From Rhizobium altiplani (GTDB lineage Bacteria; Pseudomonadota; Alphaproteobacteria; Rhizobiales; Rhizobiaceae): a stretch of DNA of 64,000 nucleotides. The translations under genes were made by a program, and so were the position numbers. The notes below the pieces were generated by a model. The model was not told where the DNA came from. It ran no database searches and worked only from the letters and a program-made list of their open reading frames with translations. Below are positions 40,282-49,744 of this stretch, piece by piece (the first letter of the stretch is position 1; the number at the start of each line of letters is the position of its first letter). The stretch is from assembly GCF_001542405.1 (NCBI RefSeq), contig NZ_LNCD01000012.1, positions 58,105 to 122,104 on the forward strand, given 5' to 3'.

Positions 40282-40318
40282 CATGCAATCCCTTGCATGT
40301 AGGCCCGTGTCATGCAAT
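40282..40318. promoter_or_regulatory. CATGCAA repeats upstream of purM
   Basis: CATGCAA and its mirror TTGCATG form a hairpin-like palindrome (40282-40299), and a third CATGCAAT lies at 40311-40318. They sit between divergent perM and purM, about 60-95 bp before the purM start. A regulator-binding role is inference. Confidence 0.4.
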
Positions 40319-40378
40319 GGCGACCCAAATATTGAGGCGGTGACATTTCCCGCCCCCGCGCAGCCATCGGAGAGCAGT

Positions 40379-41452
40379 ATGAGCCAGTCTGGAAAAAACG
40401 GCCTGACCTATAGCGACGCAGGCGTCGACATCGATGCCGGAAACCTTCTGGTGGAGAAGATCAAGCCGGCTGTGCGCTCGACGCGCCGTCCGGGCGCGGA
40501 CGGCGAGATCGGCGGCTTCGGCGGTTTGTTCGACCTCAAGGCTGCCGGCTTCACGGATCCGGTTCTCGTTGCCGCCAATGACGGCGTCGGCACCAAGCTG
40601 AAGATCGCCATCGACGCCGATTATCATGATACCGTCGGCATCGATCTTGTCGCCATGTGCGTCAACGATCTTGTGGTCCAGGGCGCAGAGCCGCTGTTCT
40701 TCCTCGACTACTTTGCGACAGGCAAGCTCGATCCCGACCAGGGTGCGGCGATTGTCGAGGGCATTGCTGCCGGCTGCCGCGACGCGGGTTGCGCGTTGAT
40801 CGGCGGCGAGACTGCCGAAATGCCGGGCATGTACTCCTCCGGCGACTACGACCTTGCAGGCTTTGCCGTCGGCGCTGCCGAGCGTGGCCAGCTGCTGCCG
40901 TCAGGCGACATCGCCGAAGGCGATGTGATCCTCGGCCTTGCCTCCTCAGGCGTTCACTCCAACGGCTTTTCGCTGGTGCGCAAGATCGTCGGGATTTCGG
41001 GCCTCGCCTGGGATGCCCCGGCTCCGTTCGCGGAAGACAAGAGCCTCGGCGAAGCGCTGCTGACGCCGACCCGCATCTATGTAAAGCCGCTGCTGAAGGC
41101 GATCCGCGAAACCAAGGCCATCAAGGCACTGGCGCACATCACCGGCGGCGGCTTCCCGGAGAATATTCCGCGCGTCCTGCCGAAGCACCTTGCAGCCGAG
41201 ATCGACCTTACGGCCGTGAAAGTTCCGGCCGTCTTCTCCTGGCTGTCGAAGACCGGCGGCGTTGAAGCCAATGAAATGCTGCGCACCTTCAACTGCGGCG
41301 TCGGCATGATCGCAGTCGTTTCGGCTGAGAACGTCGCAACCGTCACTGCCGCTCTTGAAGCTGAAGGCGAGACGGTCGTAACGCTCGGCCGGATGATTGC
41401 CCGCGCCGAGGGCGCGGCCGGCACGCTCTACAAGGGTACGCTCGCCATATGA
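40379..41452 (+). CDS. purM: Phosphoribosylformylglycinamidine cyclo-ligase
   Basis: Fifth step of purine synthesis, forming AIR from FGAM with ATP. The 357-residue protein shows [14 protein letters not shown] near the start, [26 protein letters not shown] and the ATP-site [14 protein letters not shown]. The ATG at MSQSGK is preceded by GGAGAG; an open extension of 32 codons upstream overlaps the CATGCAA repeats and is unlike PurM. It overlaps purN by 4 bp. Confidence 0.97.
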   Translation: MSQSGKNGLTYSDAGVDIDAGNLLVEKIKPAVRSTRRPGADGEIGGFGGLFDLKAAGFTDPVLVAANDGVGTKLKIAIDADYHDTVGIDLVAMCVNDLVVQGAEPLFFLDYFATGKLDPDQGAAIVEGIAAGCRDAGCALIGGETAEMPGMYSSGDYDLAGFAVGAAERGQLLPSGDIAEGDVILGLASSGVHSNGFSLVRKIVGISGLAWDAPAPFAEDKSLGEALLTPTRIYVKPLLKAIRETKAIKALAHITGGGFPENIPRVLPKHLAAEIDLTAVKVPAVFSWLSKTGGVEANEMLRTFNCGVGMIAVVSAENVATVTAALEAEGETVVTLGRMIARAEGAAGTLYKGTLAI

Positions 41453-42123
41453 CGACGTCACGCAAACGCGCCGTCGTCTTCATCTCCGGCGGCGGTTCCA
41501 ACATGATGGCGCTGGTCACCGCTGCCAAGGCTGCCGACTATCCGGCGGAAATCGTCGGGGTGATCTCCGACAGGGCCGATGCCGGAGGGCTTGCCAAGGC
41601 GGCAGCCGAGGGCATTCCGACCTTTGCCTTCGTTCGCAAGGATTATGCCAGCAAGGAGGCGCACGAAGGAGCGATCTTTGCCGCGCTCGATGAGCTATCG
41701 CCTGACATCCTCTGCCTTGCGGGATATATGCGGCTTCTGAGCGGCACCTTCATCCAGCGCTACGAGGGCCGGATGATAAATATCCACCCTTCCCTGCTGC
41801 CGCTGTTCACGGGTCTGCATACCCACCAGCGAGCGATCGACGCCGGCATGCGGATCGCCGGCTGCACCGTGCACTTCGTGACCGAAGGCATGGACGAGGG
41901 CCCGGTTATCGGCCAGGCCGCCGTTCCGATCCTCTCCAACGACAGTGCAGAAAGCTTGGCCGCCCGTGTGCTCACCGTGGAGCATCAACTCTACCCGCAG
42001 GCGCTGCGGCTCCTTGCCCACGGCAAGGTGAAGATGGAGGGCGGCAAGGCCGTCAGCACCGGCGCTGCGGCAGCGCCGGCGGAACGTAGCAGCGTTATCT
42101 CGCTGATCGGCGAAGGGGCCTAA
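41449..42123 (+). CDS. purN: Phosphoribosylglycinamide formyltransferase
   Basis: Third step of purine synthesis, transferring a formyl group from 10-formyl-tetrahydrofolate to GAR. The 224-residue protein has the N-terminal [14 protein letters not shown], and the formyltransferase active-site region [17 protein letters not shown] followed by [23 protein letters not shown] overlap with purM indicates translational coupling. Length is normal for alphaproteobacteria. Confidence 0.97.
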   Translation: MTTSRKRAVVFISGGGSNMMALVTAAKAADYPAEIVGVISDRADAGGLAKAAAEGIPTFAFVRKDYASKEAHEGAIFAALDELSPDILCLAGYMRLLSGTFIQRYEGRMINIHPSLLPLFTGLHTHQRAIDAGMRIAGCTVHFVTEGMDEGPVIGQAAVPILSNDSAESLAARVLTVEHQLYPQALRLLAHGKVKMEGGKAVSTGAAAAPAERSSVISLIGEGA

Positions 42124-42164
42124 AACACGGCGCGATCTTTTGGTTTCGCTTGCCCTACTTTAGT

Positions 42165-42222
42165 TTTTTGCTTTCACGCATGTGTTTGTCCTGAAAGCGG
42201 TTCCCACTTTCGGAGACATGCT
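42165..42222. repeat. Rhizobial-type intergenic palindromic repeat
   Basis: An imperfect palindrome with outer arms GCATGT (42178-42183) and ACATGC (42216-42221) and inner GAAAG/CTTTC (42193-42211), preceded by TTTTGCTTTCACGC. From memory it resembles the short palindromic elements scattered through rhizobial genomes (RIME-like). It sits directly between purN and phnM (convergent), where it may also act as a terminator. Confidence 0.6.
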
Positions 42223-42229
42223 CTTGGCC

Positions 42230-43393
42230 TCAGGCGGCAAGCGCCCGAGGCTGGTGCAGGGTGCCGTCGCTGTAAACGAAACGGCCTTTGCGGAACGTCG
42301 CGCGGATGCGGTGCACGTCGCCGGCTTCAACAACCACGAGATCCGCCTGCTGCCCAACGGCGATCTCGCCGCGATCCAGAAGACCTGCCGAACGCGCCGC
42401 ATTACGGGTCGCCATGGCAACGGCGTAAGGCAGGCTCGTGCGGTCGGCAATCTTGAAGATGCCGGGCACGAAGGCCGCGGGATGATAATCGGCAGCGATG
42501 ACGGTCAGCAGGCCAGCGGCCGCTGCATCGATCGCACTGAGATTGCCGGACATGGACTGGCCGCGCAGGGCGTTCGGAGCCCCCATCAGCGTCCAGAGAC
42601 CGCGATGCCGCGCTTCTTCCGCCGCCGGAAGCGTCACCGGAAATTCGCTGATCGTGACACCGAGATCGTGCATTTGCGCGACCTTCTCGGCGCTATCGTC
42701 ATCGTGGGAGGCGAGCGACAGCTTGTGTTTCAGGGCGAGATCGACGACCTGTTTCAGCTTGATCTCGATCTCCGTATTGTTGCGCATCTCGATGCGCTTG
42801 GCGACCATCTCGGCGGCCATCTCCTCGGAAATGGCCCGGCGCTCGGCAATACTCAGGATGTAGCTCTGGATGTTGTTATACTGCCCCTGCCCCGGTGTAT
42901 GGTCGGTCAGCGAGACCATGTCGACGTGGCCGGCTTCAAGCAGCTTCTCGAGCGCCGGCGCGGCACCGAGGTTGGTGATCTCATAGCGCGCATGGACGCG
43001 GTGATCGATAAGCAAATCATCCTGGAGTCGGTTGATACCCTCGATGACGGCCGAGGTGGTCTCAAGCGAGCGGACATGGCCGTAGACGCTTTCCGTTGCG
43101 AAGGAGACGGCGGCAAACGCCGTCGTGACGCCTGCAGCGGCCAGCTTCTTATCCAGTTCATGGATGCTGAAATCGATCGGCATCGGCGCATTCGGACGCG
43201 GCGCGATCTCGCGCTCCACCATGTCGCCGTGAAGGTCCACGAAGCCCGGCATCAGCAGGCGCCCACCACCATCGATTGCGGTGTTGGCGACCGGTTCCGG
43301 CCTGATTTCAGCGATTACGCCGTCCTCGACGCGCACCGAGCCGTGGCTCACGATCTCATCTGGAAGGACGAGAGTAAAATTGCTGAGCCACAT
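42230..43393 (-). CDS. phnM: Alpha-D-ribose 1-methylphosphonate 5-triphosphate diphosphatase
   Basis: C-P lyase pathway enzyme that removes pyrophosphate from the ribose triphosphate intermediate of phosphonate breakdown. The 387-residue amidohydrolase has LMPGFVDLHGDMVERE (HGD in place of HxH, as in PhnM), VSLTDHTPGQGQYNN, and LASHDDD as the C-terminal metal site. No other phn genes lie beside it, so it stands alone here. Its ATG has no neighbouring gene within 99 bp upstream. Confidence 0.93.
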   Translation of the reverse strand: MWLSNFTLVLPDEIVSHGSVRVEDGVIAEIRPEPVANTAIDGGGRLLMPGFVDLHGDMVEREIAPRPNAPMPIDFSIHELDKKLAAAGVTTAFAAVSFATESVYGHVRSLETTSAVIEGINRLQDDLLIDHRVHARYEITNLGAAPALEKLLEAGHVDMVSLTDHTPGQGQYNNIQSYILSIAERRAISEEMAAEMVAKRIEMRNNTEIEIKLKQVVDLALKHKLSLASHDDDSAEKVAQMHDLGVTISEFPVTLPAAEEARHRGLWTLMGAPNALRGQSMSGNLSAIDAAAAGLLTVIAADYHPAAFVPGIFKIADRTSLPYAVAMATRNAARSAGLLDRGEIAVGQQADLVVVEAGDVHRIRATFRKGRFVYSDGTLHQPRALAA

Positions 43394-43492
43394 CGGTTTT
43401 TCTCCAAGCGCGTATTTATGACAAGGCGGAGCGCATAGCGCTGATTCATGACATCGGTGTGAACGACGAACCGCGCATGATTGAACCTGCGG

Positions 43493-44086
43493 CTATCGCA
43501 GCGACCCGCGGTTCAACGTGGCCCATTGCAGCAACGCAATCGTCTTCAGATCAACAATTTCCCCACGCTCGATCATCGCCATCGCCTTGTCGAGCTGCAC
43601 TTCCAGAACTTCGATATCTTCGTGCTCGTGAGCAAGGCCGCCGCCATCCGATACCCGATCGGTGGTGTCGAACGTCGCGGCGAAGAAATGCAGCAGTTCC
43701 ATGCTCGAGCCCGGCGAACTGTAGGCCTTGAAAAGGAAGCGCACATCGCGGACGCGAAAGCCGGTTTCTTCTTCAGCTTCGCGGCGGATCGCCACTTCCG
43801 GGGCATCACCATCCAACAGCCCTGCCGGGGCTTCGATGACCCAGGCCGGCTCATCATGCAGGAAGACCGGCAGCCGGAACTGCCGCACGAGGACAACGGT
43901 GTCTCGCTTCGGATCGTATAGCAGGATCGTCGCCGCCGGCGTGCGATGGTAGACCTCGCGCTGCAGCCGATGCGTCTCGCCGTCGGAATCCGTATAGTCG
44001 ATCTGGAAGTCGCTCAGGCGCGTCCAGCCGTTCGAGAGCGTCTTTTCATCAACGATCTCGGCTTTTGCCTTGTCAAATTTCGTCAT
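43493..44086 (-). CDS. NUDIX hydrolase (ADP-ribose pyrophosphatase type)
   Basis: Hydrolyses a nucleoside diphosphate linked to another moiety, probably ADP-ribose or a nucleotide sugar. The 197-residue protein carries the Nudix box as GDAPEVAIRREAEEETGF (about 93-110), with the upstream WVIEAPAGLLDG typical of the ADP-ribose group. It overlaps the molybdoenzyme gene by 4 bp (ATGA), so the two are translationally coupled. The substrate is inferred from the family. Confidence 0.9.
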   Translation of the reverse strand: MTKFDKAKAEIVDEKTLSNGWTRLSDFQIDYTDSDGETHRLQREVYHRTPAATILLYDPKRDTVVLVRQFRLPVFLHDEPAWVIEAPAGLLDGDAPEVAIRREAEEETGFRVRDVRFLFKAYSSPGSSMELLHFFAATFDTTDRVSDGGGLAHEHEDIEVLEVQLDKAMAMIERGEIVDLKTIALLQWATLNRGSLR

Positions 44087-46221
44087 GCAACATCCCTGCG
44101 GAGCCAGACCTTGTTGTCGTGGACCGCCGCGCCGCCATAGGGCGCGACCGGATCGGCGCCGGTCAGCACGTTGATCCCTTCACCGTCGATATGCGCCTTG
44201 TTCGGCCAGAGGCCTTCGGCAATCAACACACCCGGCTTGACCTCCTCGGTGACGCGCACATGGATCCGAAGGTCGCCACGGTCGTTTCCGATCCGCACGA
44301 GGTCGCCATGCTCGATGCCGCCTGCCGTCGCATCGGCGGGGTTCATCATCAGTTCCGGCCGCCCTTCCTTCTGGCGCGAGGTCTTCGTCTCGGAGAAGCT
44401 GGAATTCAGGAAGTTGCGCGCCGGCGACGTTGCCAAGCGGAACGGATGCTCGCTATCGGCAAGCTCGATAACATCGACCTGATCCGGAAACGCCGGCAGC
44501 TGCTTGTATGGTCCGAGAGCACCGACAGCGGCCGGCGGCTTGTTCGGCGCAGGGCCGTCGACCCAGTCCGGGCGGAAATGGAACTTGCCGTCAGGATGCG
44601 CGAAGCCCTTGAGGAAATGCGCATCCTCGAAATCCGGCTGACGGTCGAACCATTTGTGTTCGAGGAAATGGTCGTATCCCGGCAGGTTGCTGGCTTCGAG
44701 AAGCCGATCGATCATTTCGCGGGCCGTGAAACCGAAACCGGGACGATCGGCGACACCGAGACGCTTTGCCAGTTCTTCGATCACGAACAGGTTCGTCCGG
44801 ACCGTCTCCGGCGGCTCAACCAGCTTAGGGCCGAGCAAAATGTGGTTCTGGCCCCCGGCGCGATAGATATCGTCATGCTCGACGAACATCGTTGCTGGAA
44901 TGACGATGTCGGCCATCTCGGCCGTCTCCGTCATGAACTGCTCGTGCACCGCGACGAAGAGGTCCTCGCGAGCGAAGCCGCGTTTCACCAGCCGTTGTTC
45001 GGGGGCGATGTTCACCGGATTGGTGTTCTGGATCAGCATTGCCGTCACCGGGCCGCGATGGCGGAGCGCCACGGCATCGCCAGTCAACGCGCGGCCGATC
45101 TGCGACTGGTCGATCATGCGGATATCCGCATCCTTCATCGCCTTGCCGGTCAGTTCCGCATTGTTCATGCGGAAGATATCGCTGTTTGAATGGAAGGCAC
45201 CGCCGCCTTCGTATTGCCAGGAGCCGAGTACCGTCGCGATCGAGGCCGCCGCATGCATGGCAACCGCACCATTGCGCTGGCGGGTAAAGCCGTAGCCGAG
45301 GCGGAAATAGGTCTTCTTCGTTATGCCGACGAGGCGCGCGAAGGCTTCGATCTCATCGACGGAAAGGCCGGTGATGGCGGCGGCCCACTCGGGCGTCTTC
45401 GTCCTCAGATGCGCTTCAAGGCCGGCAGGATCGTCGGCATACTTTGCCATGTACTCGCGATCGGCATAGCCCTCGCGGAAGGCGATGTGCATGACGGCGC
45501 AGGCCAGCGCGGCATCCGTACCCGGCTTGACGATCAGCGCCATGTCGGCCTGCTTCATCGTCGGATTGTCGTAGATGTCGACCACCACGATCTTGGCGCC
45601 GCGCTCCTTGCGGGACTTGATCGCGTGGGTCATCACGTTGACCTGGGTGGACACCGCATTCGTGCCCCAGATCACGACGCAATCGGTGCCGCCCATCTCA
45701 CGCGGGTCGGGTCCGCGCAGCGTTCCCGTCGCCATGGTGAAACCGGTCCAGGCCGGGTTGGTGCAGATCGACGAGAAGAAGCCGGAATAGCGCTTGGCGT
45801 GGCGCAGGCGCTCGATCGAGTCGCGCTGAACCCAGCCCATCGTTCCGGCGTAGAAATAGGGCCAGATCGCTTCGCTGCCGTCCCTGGCTTCCGCCTTGAC
45901 GAAGGCTTCGGCGATTTCATCCAGCGCATCGTCCCAGGAAATCTGCTGCCACTGCCCTGCCCCCTTGGCGCCCGTTCGGCGCAGCGGGTGCATCAGCCGG
46001 TCCGGATGATAGAGGCGCTCGGCGTAGCGCGCGACCTTCGCGCAGATCACTCCCGAGGTGTAGCTGTGATTGTTTGCTCCGCGCACACGGCCTATGCGGC
46101 CATCGTCGCCGATCTCCACCTCCAGCGCGCAAGTGGAGGGACAGTCGTGCGGACAGGCGGTGTGACCGAGCCTGACATTCGACTTGGCGGATTTGGCGTG
46201 AATGGGGGTCGCAATGTTCAT
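44083..46221 (-). CDS. Formate-dehydrogenase-like molybdopterin oxidoreductase
   Basis: Cytosolic enzyme of the DMSO-reductase/FDH group, binding one iron-sulfur cluster and Mo-bis-MGD. The 712-residue protein begins with TACPHDCPSTC (Cys23, Cys27, Cys31) and Cys60, the N-terminal 4Fe-4S cluster. No Tat signal is seen, so it is cytosolic. FRMNNAELTGKAMKDADIRM and the C-terminal molydopterin-dinucleotide-binding segment (LATSPARNFLNSSF, VRIGNDRGDL) are present. No beta subunit or FdhD is adjacent. It overlaps the NUDIX gene. Substrate is not evident. Confidence 0.92.
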   Translation of the reverse strand: MNIATPIHAKSAKSNVRLGHTACPHDCPSTCALEVEIGDDGRIGRVRGANNHSYTSGVICAKVARYAERLYHPDRLMHPLRRTGAKGAGQWQQISWDDALDEIAEAFVKAEARDGSEAIWPYFYAGTMGWVQRDSIERLRHAKRYSGFFSSICTNPAWTGFTMATGTLRGPDPREMGGTDCVVIWGTNAVSTQVNVMTHAIKSRKERGAKIVVVDIYDNPTMKQADMALIVKPGTDAALACAVMHIAFREGYADREYMAKYADDPAGLEAHLRTKTPEWAAAITGLSVDEIEAFARLVGITKKTYFRLGYGFTRQRNGAVAMHAAASIATVLGSWQYEGGGAFHSNSDIFRMNNAELTGKAMKDADIRMIDQSQIGRALTGDAVALRHRGPVTAMLIQNTNPVNIAPEQRLVKRGFAREDLFVAVHEQFMTETAEMADIVIPATMFVEHDDIYRAGGQNHILLGPKLVEPPETVRTNLFVIEELAKRLGVADRPGFGFTAREMIDRLLEASNLPGYDHFLEHKWFDRQPDFEDAHFLKGFAHPDGKFHFRPDWVDGPAPNKPPAAVGALGPYKQLPAFPDQVDVIELADSEHPFRLATSPARNFLNSSFSETKTSRQKEGRPELMMNPADATAGGIEHGDLVRIGNDRGDLRIHVRVTEEVKPGVLIAEGLWPNKAHIDGEGINVLTGADPVAPYGGAAVHDNKVWLRRDVA

Positions 46222-46304
46222 GGCTTTTCTATATTCGAACCGGAAACCGGCCAAAAGCCACAAATGTCGTCGATCAGGCGAATTCATCACGGGCATCAGC
46301 GAAA

Positions 46305-47174
46305 ATGAACTACCGCCATATCTACCACGCGGGCAATTTTGCCGATGTGCTCAAGCACGCCGTCCTGGCGCGACTGATCCGCTACATGCAGAAGAAGGAT
46401 GCGGCCTTTCGCGTGCTCGACACGCATGCCGGCATCGGGCTTTACGACCTCTCCTCCGAGGAGGCTCAAAAGACCGGTGAATGGAGCGAGGGCATCGGCA
46501 AGCTCCTGGACACAGAGCTTGCTCCACAGGTCGCCGAGTTGCTGGAGCCCTATCTATCCGCCGTGCGTGAGCTAAACGCGGAGGGCGGCATCCGCCTTTA
46601 TCCCGGCTCTCCAAAGCTCGCCCGCATGCTGTTTCGATCGCAGGACCGGCTCTCCGCGATGGAATTGCATCCGGAGGACTTTGCCCGGCTGCATCGGCTT
46701 TTCGAGGGCGATCATCAGGTGCGGATCACCAAGCTCAACGGCTGGCTCTCGCTCGGCGCACACCTGCCGCCGAAGGAGAAACGCGGCATCGTCCTGGTCG
46801 ATCCGCCGTTCGAGGAAGATGGCGAATACGAACGCCTTGCGGATGGTTTGGCGAAAGCCTATCGCCGCTTCCCCGGCGGCACCTATTGCCTGTGGTATCC
46901 GCTGAAGAAGGGGGCGCCGATCAAGGAATTCCACGAGGCGCTGCAGGCCCTCGACATTCCGAAGATTCTCTGCGCCGAGCTCATCGTCCGCAGCGACCGG
47001 GGGATCAACGGATTGACCGGCTCCGGCCTGATCATCGTCAATCCGCCCTTCACGCTGAAGGACGAGTTGCATGCGCTTCTACCCGCGCTCAAGGACCATC
47101 TTGCACAGGATCGCTACGCGTCGCATCGAGCGTTTTGGCTGCGCGGCGAAACCAAGGCGGCAAAGGACGATTGA
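46305..47174 (+). CDS. rlmJ: 23S rRNA (adenine(2030)-N6)-methyltransferase
   Basis: Methylates A2030 of 23S rRNA using SAM. The 289-residue protein opens with MNYRHIYHAGNFADVLKHAV, the RlmJ hallmark, contains the SAM-binding loop DTHAGIGLYDL (about 39-49) and the catalytic DPPFE (about 166-170, a DPPY variant). Length is typical. It is divergent from the molybdoenzyme gene across 83 bp and is followed 58 bp later by a GST gene. Confidence 0.95.
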   Translation: MNYRHIYHAGNFADVLKHAVLARLIRYMQKKDAAFRVLDTHAGIGLYDLSSEEAQKTGEWSEGIGKLLDTELAPQVAELLEPYLSAVRELNAEGGIRLYPGSPKLARMLFRSQDRLSAMELHPEDFARLHRLFEGDHQVRITKLNGWLSLGAHLPPKEKRGIVLVDPPFEEDGEYERLADGLAKAYRRFPGGTYCLWYPLKKGAPIKEFHEALQALDIPKILCAELIVRSDRGINGLTGSGLIIVNPPFTLKDELHALLPALKDHLAQDRYASHRAFWLRGETKAAKDD

Positions 47175-47232
47175 CCGACTCTAGCTGGCGCGAAATAGTC
47201 GCGCCAAGACATGACAGTATGGAAGAATGACC

Positions 47233-47829
47233 ATGAAGATCCTTTGCGCACCGACGTCTCCCTATTCCAGCAAGGTGCGCATGGCGGCGCGCTATCTGGA
47301 GCTCGACGCCATCGAAATCCGAGTGGATACCAATGCCGGCCCAGCGATCCTTGTCGATAACAATCCGCTCGGCAAAATCCCGACACTGCTAACCGACGAT
47401 GGGCTGTCAATCTTCGACAGCGTCGCGATCATGCACTATTTCGACCGGCTGAAAGGCAAGAAGCTCTACCCTGCCAAGAACGGCAAGCGGACCGAGGCGG
47501 AAATCCTCGAGGCACTATGCGACGGTATCTGCGATTGCCTGCTGGCGATCGTTTATGAGCGGCGCTTCCGCGACGAGGAAAAGGTCCACCAGCCGTGGAT
47601 CGACCGGCAGTGGAAGAAGGCCGTCAGCGGCTTGAACCATCTCAGTGTGCACCTGCCAAAGATCGGCAAGCGGCTGCACGGCGGCCACTTCGCGCTTGCC
47701 GCCACGCTCGGGTATCTCGATCTGCGCTTCAAGGAACAATGGGAAGCCGATCATGCCGAACTGATCGGCTGGGGCCGCGAATTCGAAAAGAAGTTTGCCG
47801 CCTACGGCGAACTGAAACCTCAGACCTGA
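47233..47829 (+). CDS. Glutathione S-transferase family protein
   Basis: A 198-residue GST fold enzyme: thioredoxin-like N-terminus (ILCAPTSPYSSKVRMAARYLEL), the GSH-binding NPLGKIPTLLTDDG followed by IFDSVAIMHYFD (cis-proline present), then a helical C-terminal domain. The first ATG (47227) has its ribosome site only one base away, so I use the second ATG at 47233. It overlaps the convergent LysR gene by 10 bp. Substrate unknown. Confidence 0.9.
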   Translation: MKILCAPTSPYSSKVRMAARYLELDAIEIRVDTNAGPAILVDNNPLGKIPTLLTDDGLSIFDSVAIMHYFDRLKGKKLYPAKNGKRTEAEILEALCDGICDCLLAIVYERRFRDEEKVHQPWIDRQWKKAVSGLNHLSVHLPKIGKRLHGGHFALAATLGYLDLRFKEQWEADHAELIGWGREFEKKFAAYGELKPQT

Positions 47830-48725
47830 GACGTTCCCTTGTCGGCCCTGACGAAATCGATGAAGGCCCGGAGCGCCGTCGGCAATTGCCGGCGGCTCGG
47901 ATAATAGAGGAAGAAGCCCGGATAGAAAGGGCACCAATCTTCCAGCACGCGTATCAGCCTGCCCTCTGCGATCGCCGCTTGCGCCTGCTCTTCGAAAAGG
48001 TATCCGAGACCGCAACCGCGCAGCACGGCATCCTGGATAGTGTCCTGATCGCCCAATGTCAGGGGACCACTGACTTCGATCTCCAGTTCGATGCCGCCGC
48101 GCTCGAACTCCCATCGATAGAAGGCGCCACCGGCAAAGCGGTAGCGCACGCATTCGTGGTCACGCAGATCGTGCGGCGTCAACGGACGGTTCCGGCTCTC
48201 GAAGTAGCTCGGCGCGGCAACTACCGCAAAACGGTGGCGCGGACCGATCGGCACCGCAATCATATCGGCCTCGATGCTTTCGCCAAAGCGCACACCGGCA
48301 TCGAAGCCCGATGACACCATATCGATCAGTCCGTCATCGATGACAATCTCGACCTCGACGGATGGATAGGCCTTCAGGAAACGAGAGACGATCGGCAACA
48401 GCACAAGCTTGGTGGAGACCCGCGCGGCATTGATGCGCAGCTTGCCATGCGGTTGGCCGCGGAAGCTGTTGAGATCGTCGAGGGCTGCATCGATGTCGAG
48501 GAATGCCGGTCGGATACGGTCGTACAGTCGCTCGCCGGCCTCGGTCAGAGCTACGCCTCGGGTCGTCCGGTTGACGAGGCGGACTGCCAACCGTTCCTCG
48601 ATTGCCCGCAGCGCGTGACTGAGGGCAGACGCCGTGACACCCAGTTCGACCGATGCCTTCCTGAAGCTTCGGTGGTTGGCGATCGCCAGGAAAATCGCAA
48701 GATCGGTCGAACGGACACGTTTCAT
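47820..48725 (-). CDS. LysR-family transcriptional regulator
   Basis: A 301-residue LysR protein with the N-terminal helix-turn-helix (LAIFLAIANHRSFRKASVELGVTASALSHALRAIEERL, about 9-46) and an inducer-binding domain. It reads divergently from an SDR gene with a 113-bp gap, so it probably regulates that gene. The C-terminal end overlaps the GST gene by 10 bp. The inducer is not evident. Confidence 0.93.
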   Translation of the reverse strand: MKRVRSTDLAIFLAIANHRSFRKASVELGVTASALSHALRAIEERLAVRLVNRTTRGVALTEAGERLYDRIRPAFLDIDAALDDLNSFRGQPHGKLRINAARVSTKLVLLPIVSRFLKAYPSVEVEIVIDDGLIDMVSSGFDAGVRFGESIEADMIAVPIGPRHRFAVVAAPSYFESRNRPLTPHDLRDHECVRYRFAGGAFYRWEFERGGIELEIEVSGPLTLGDQDTIQDAVLRGCGLGYLFEEQAQAAIAEGRLIRVLEDWCPFYPGFFLYYPSRRQLPTALRAFIDFVRADKGTSQV

Positions 48726-48838
48726 TGATGAATTTTTCTCAGCACCCTATGAAACACAACGTAAATTCTCTCAGTTATGCCAATACGCTACCTTCACTCC
48801 GTAAGCAAATCGCAGCGCAACTGACAAAGGAGATCGTC

Positions 48839-49672
48839 ATGCGTGTTTGGTTCATTACAGGGGCATCGCGTGGTTTCGGCGGCCTCATCGCCCAGGAAGC
48901 TCTCAATGCCGGCGACGCCGTTGTCGCTACGGCGCGTAACCCGAAGGGTCTTGAAGAGAAATTCGGCAATCATCCCAATCTGCTCGCCGTGTCGCTTGAC
49001 GTGACGGACGAAGCCTCGGCGCACAAGGCAACTGAAGCAGCCGTCAAGCGCTTCGGCAAGATCGACATCCTGCTCAACAATGCCGGTTTCGGCCTGCTCG
49101 GCGCCGTGGAAGAAGCAACCATTGAGGAGATCGAAAAGCTCTACGCAACAAACGTCTTCGGCCTGCTAAAGGTCACCCGCGCGGTCCTGCCGCACATGCG
49201 TCGCCAGCGCTCGGGGCAGGTGCTGAATATCTCGTCCATCGGCGGCTACGAGTCGCATGCCGGCTGGGGTATCTATTGCTCGACCAAGTTCGCGGTCGAA
49301 GGTATCTCCGAGGCTCTCGCTGCTGAAGTGGCCCCACTCGGCATCAAGGTGACGGTCGTCGAGCCCGGTTTCTTCCGCACCGACTTCCTCGACGAGAGCT
49401 CACTGGCCGTTAGTCCCAGCTCGATTGCCGACTACAAGGAGACGCCGGTCGGCGCGATGCGCGAATTCGCAGCCGGCCATAACCACCAGCAGCCCGGCGA
49501 CCCTGCTCGATTTGCCAAGGCGATGGTCACGCTGGCGCATTCCGACAATCCTCCGCTGCGCATGCCCTTCGGGAGCGATACCGTGGCGGTGATCGAAGCC
49601 AAGAACGCCCATGTCGCCAAAGAACTCGCTGCATGGCGTGAGCTTGCCGTCTCGACTGACTTTCCCAAATAG
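48839..49672 (+). CDS. SDR-family oxidoreductase
   Basis: A 277-residue short-chain dehydrogenase. It has the NAD(P)-binding motif ITGASRGFG (6-14), NNAG, the catalytic SSIGGYESHAGWGIYCSTK (Ser, Tyr-x3-Lys), and PGFFRTDF. A strong AAAGGAG sets the ATG at 48839; the frame is open upstream to 48725. Divergent from the LysR gene. It resembles SDRs of unknown substrate near such regulators. Ends in a bidirectional terminator. Confidence 0.93.
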   Translation: MRVWFITGASRGFGGLIAQEALNAGDAVVATARNPKGLEEKFGNHPNLLAVSLDVTDEASAHKATEAAVKRFGKIDILLNNAGFGLLGAVEEATIEEIEKLYATNVFGLLKVTRAVLPHMRRQRSGQVLNISSIGGYESHAGWGIYCSTKFAVEGISEALAAEVAPLGIKVTVVEPGFFRTDFLDESSLAVSPSSIADYKETPVGAMREFAAGHNHQQPGDPARFAKAMVTLAHSDNPPLRMPFGSDTVAVIEAKNAHVAKELAAWRELAVSTDFPK

Positions 49673-49699
49673 GCCGCAAGCAGTTCATCGCAGAAACAA

Positions 49700-49726
49700 A
49701 AAAGCCGGGCTGGGAACCCGGCTTTT
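49700..49726. terminator. Bidirectional terminator, SDR / ropB
   Basis: AAAAGCCGGG (49700-49709) pairs with CCCGGCTTTT (49717-49726), serving both convergent genes. Confidence 0.9.
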
Positions 49727-49744
49727 CCGCATTCGATGTTCGGC

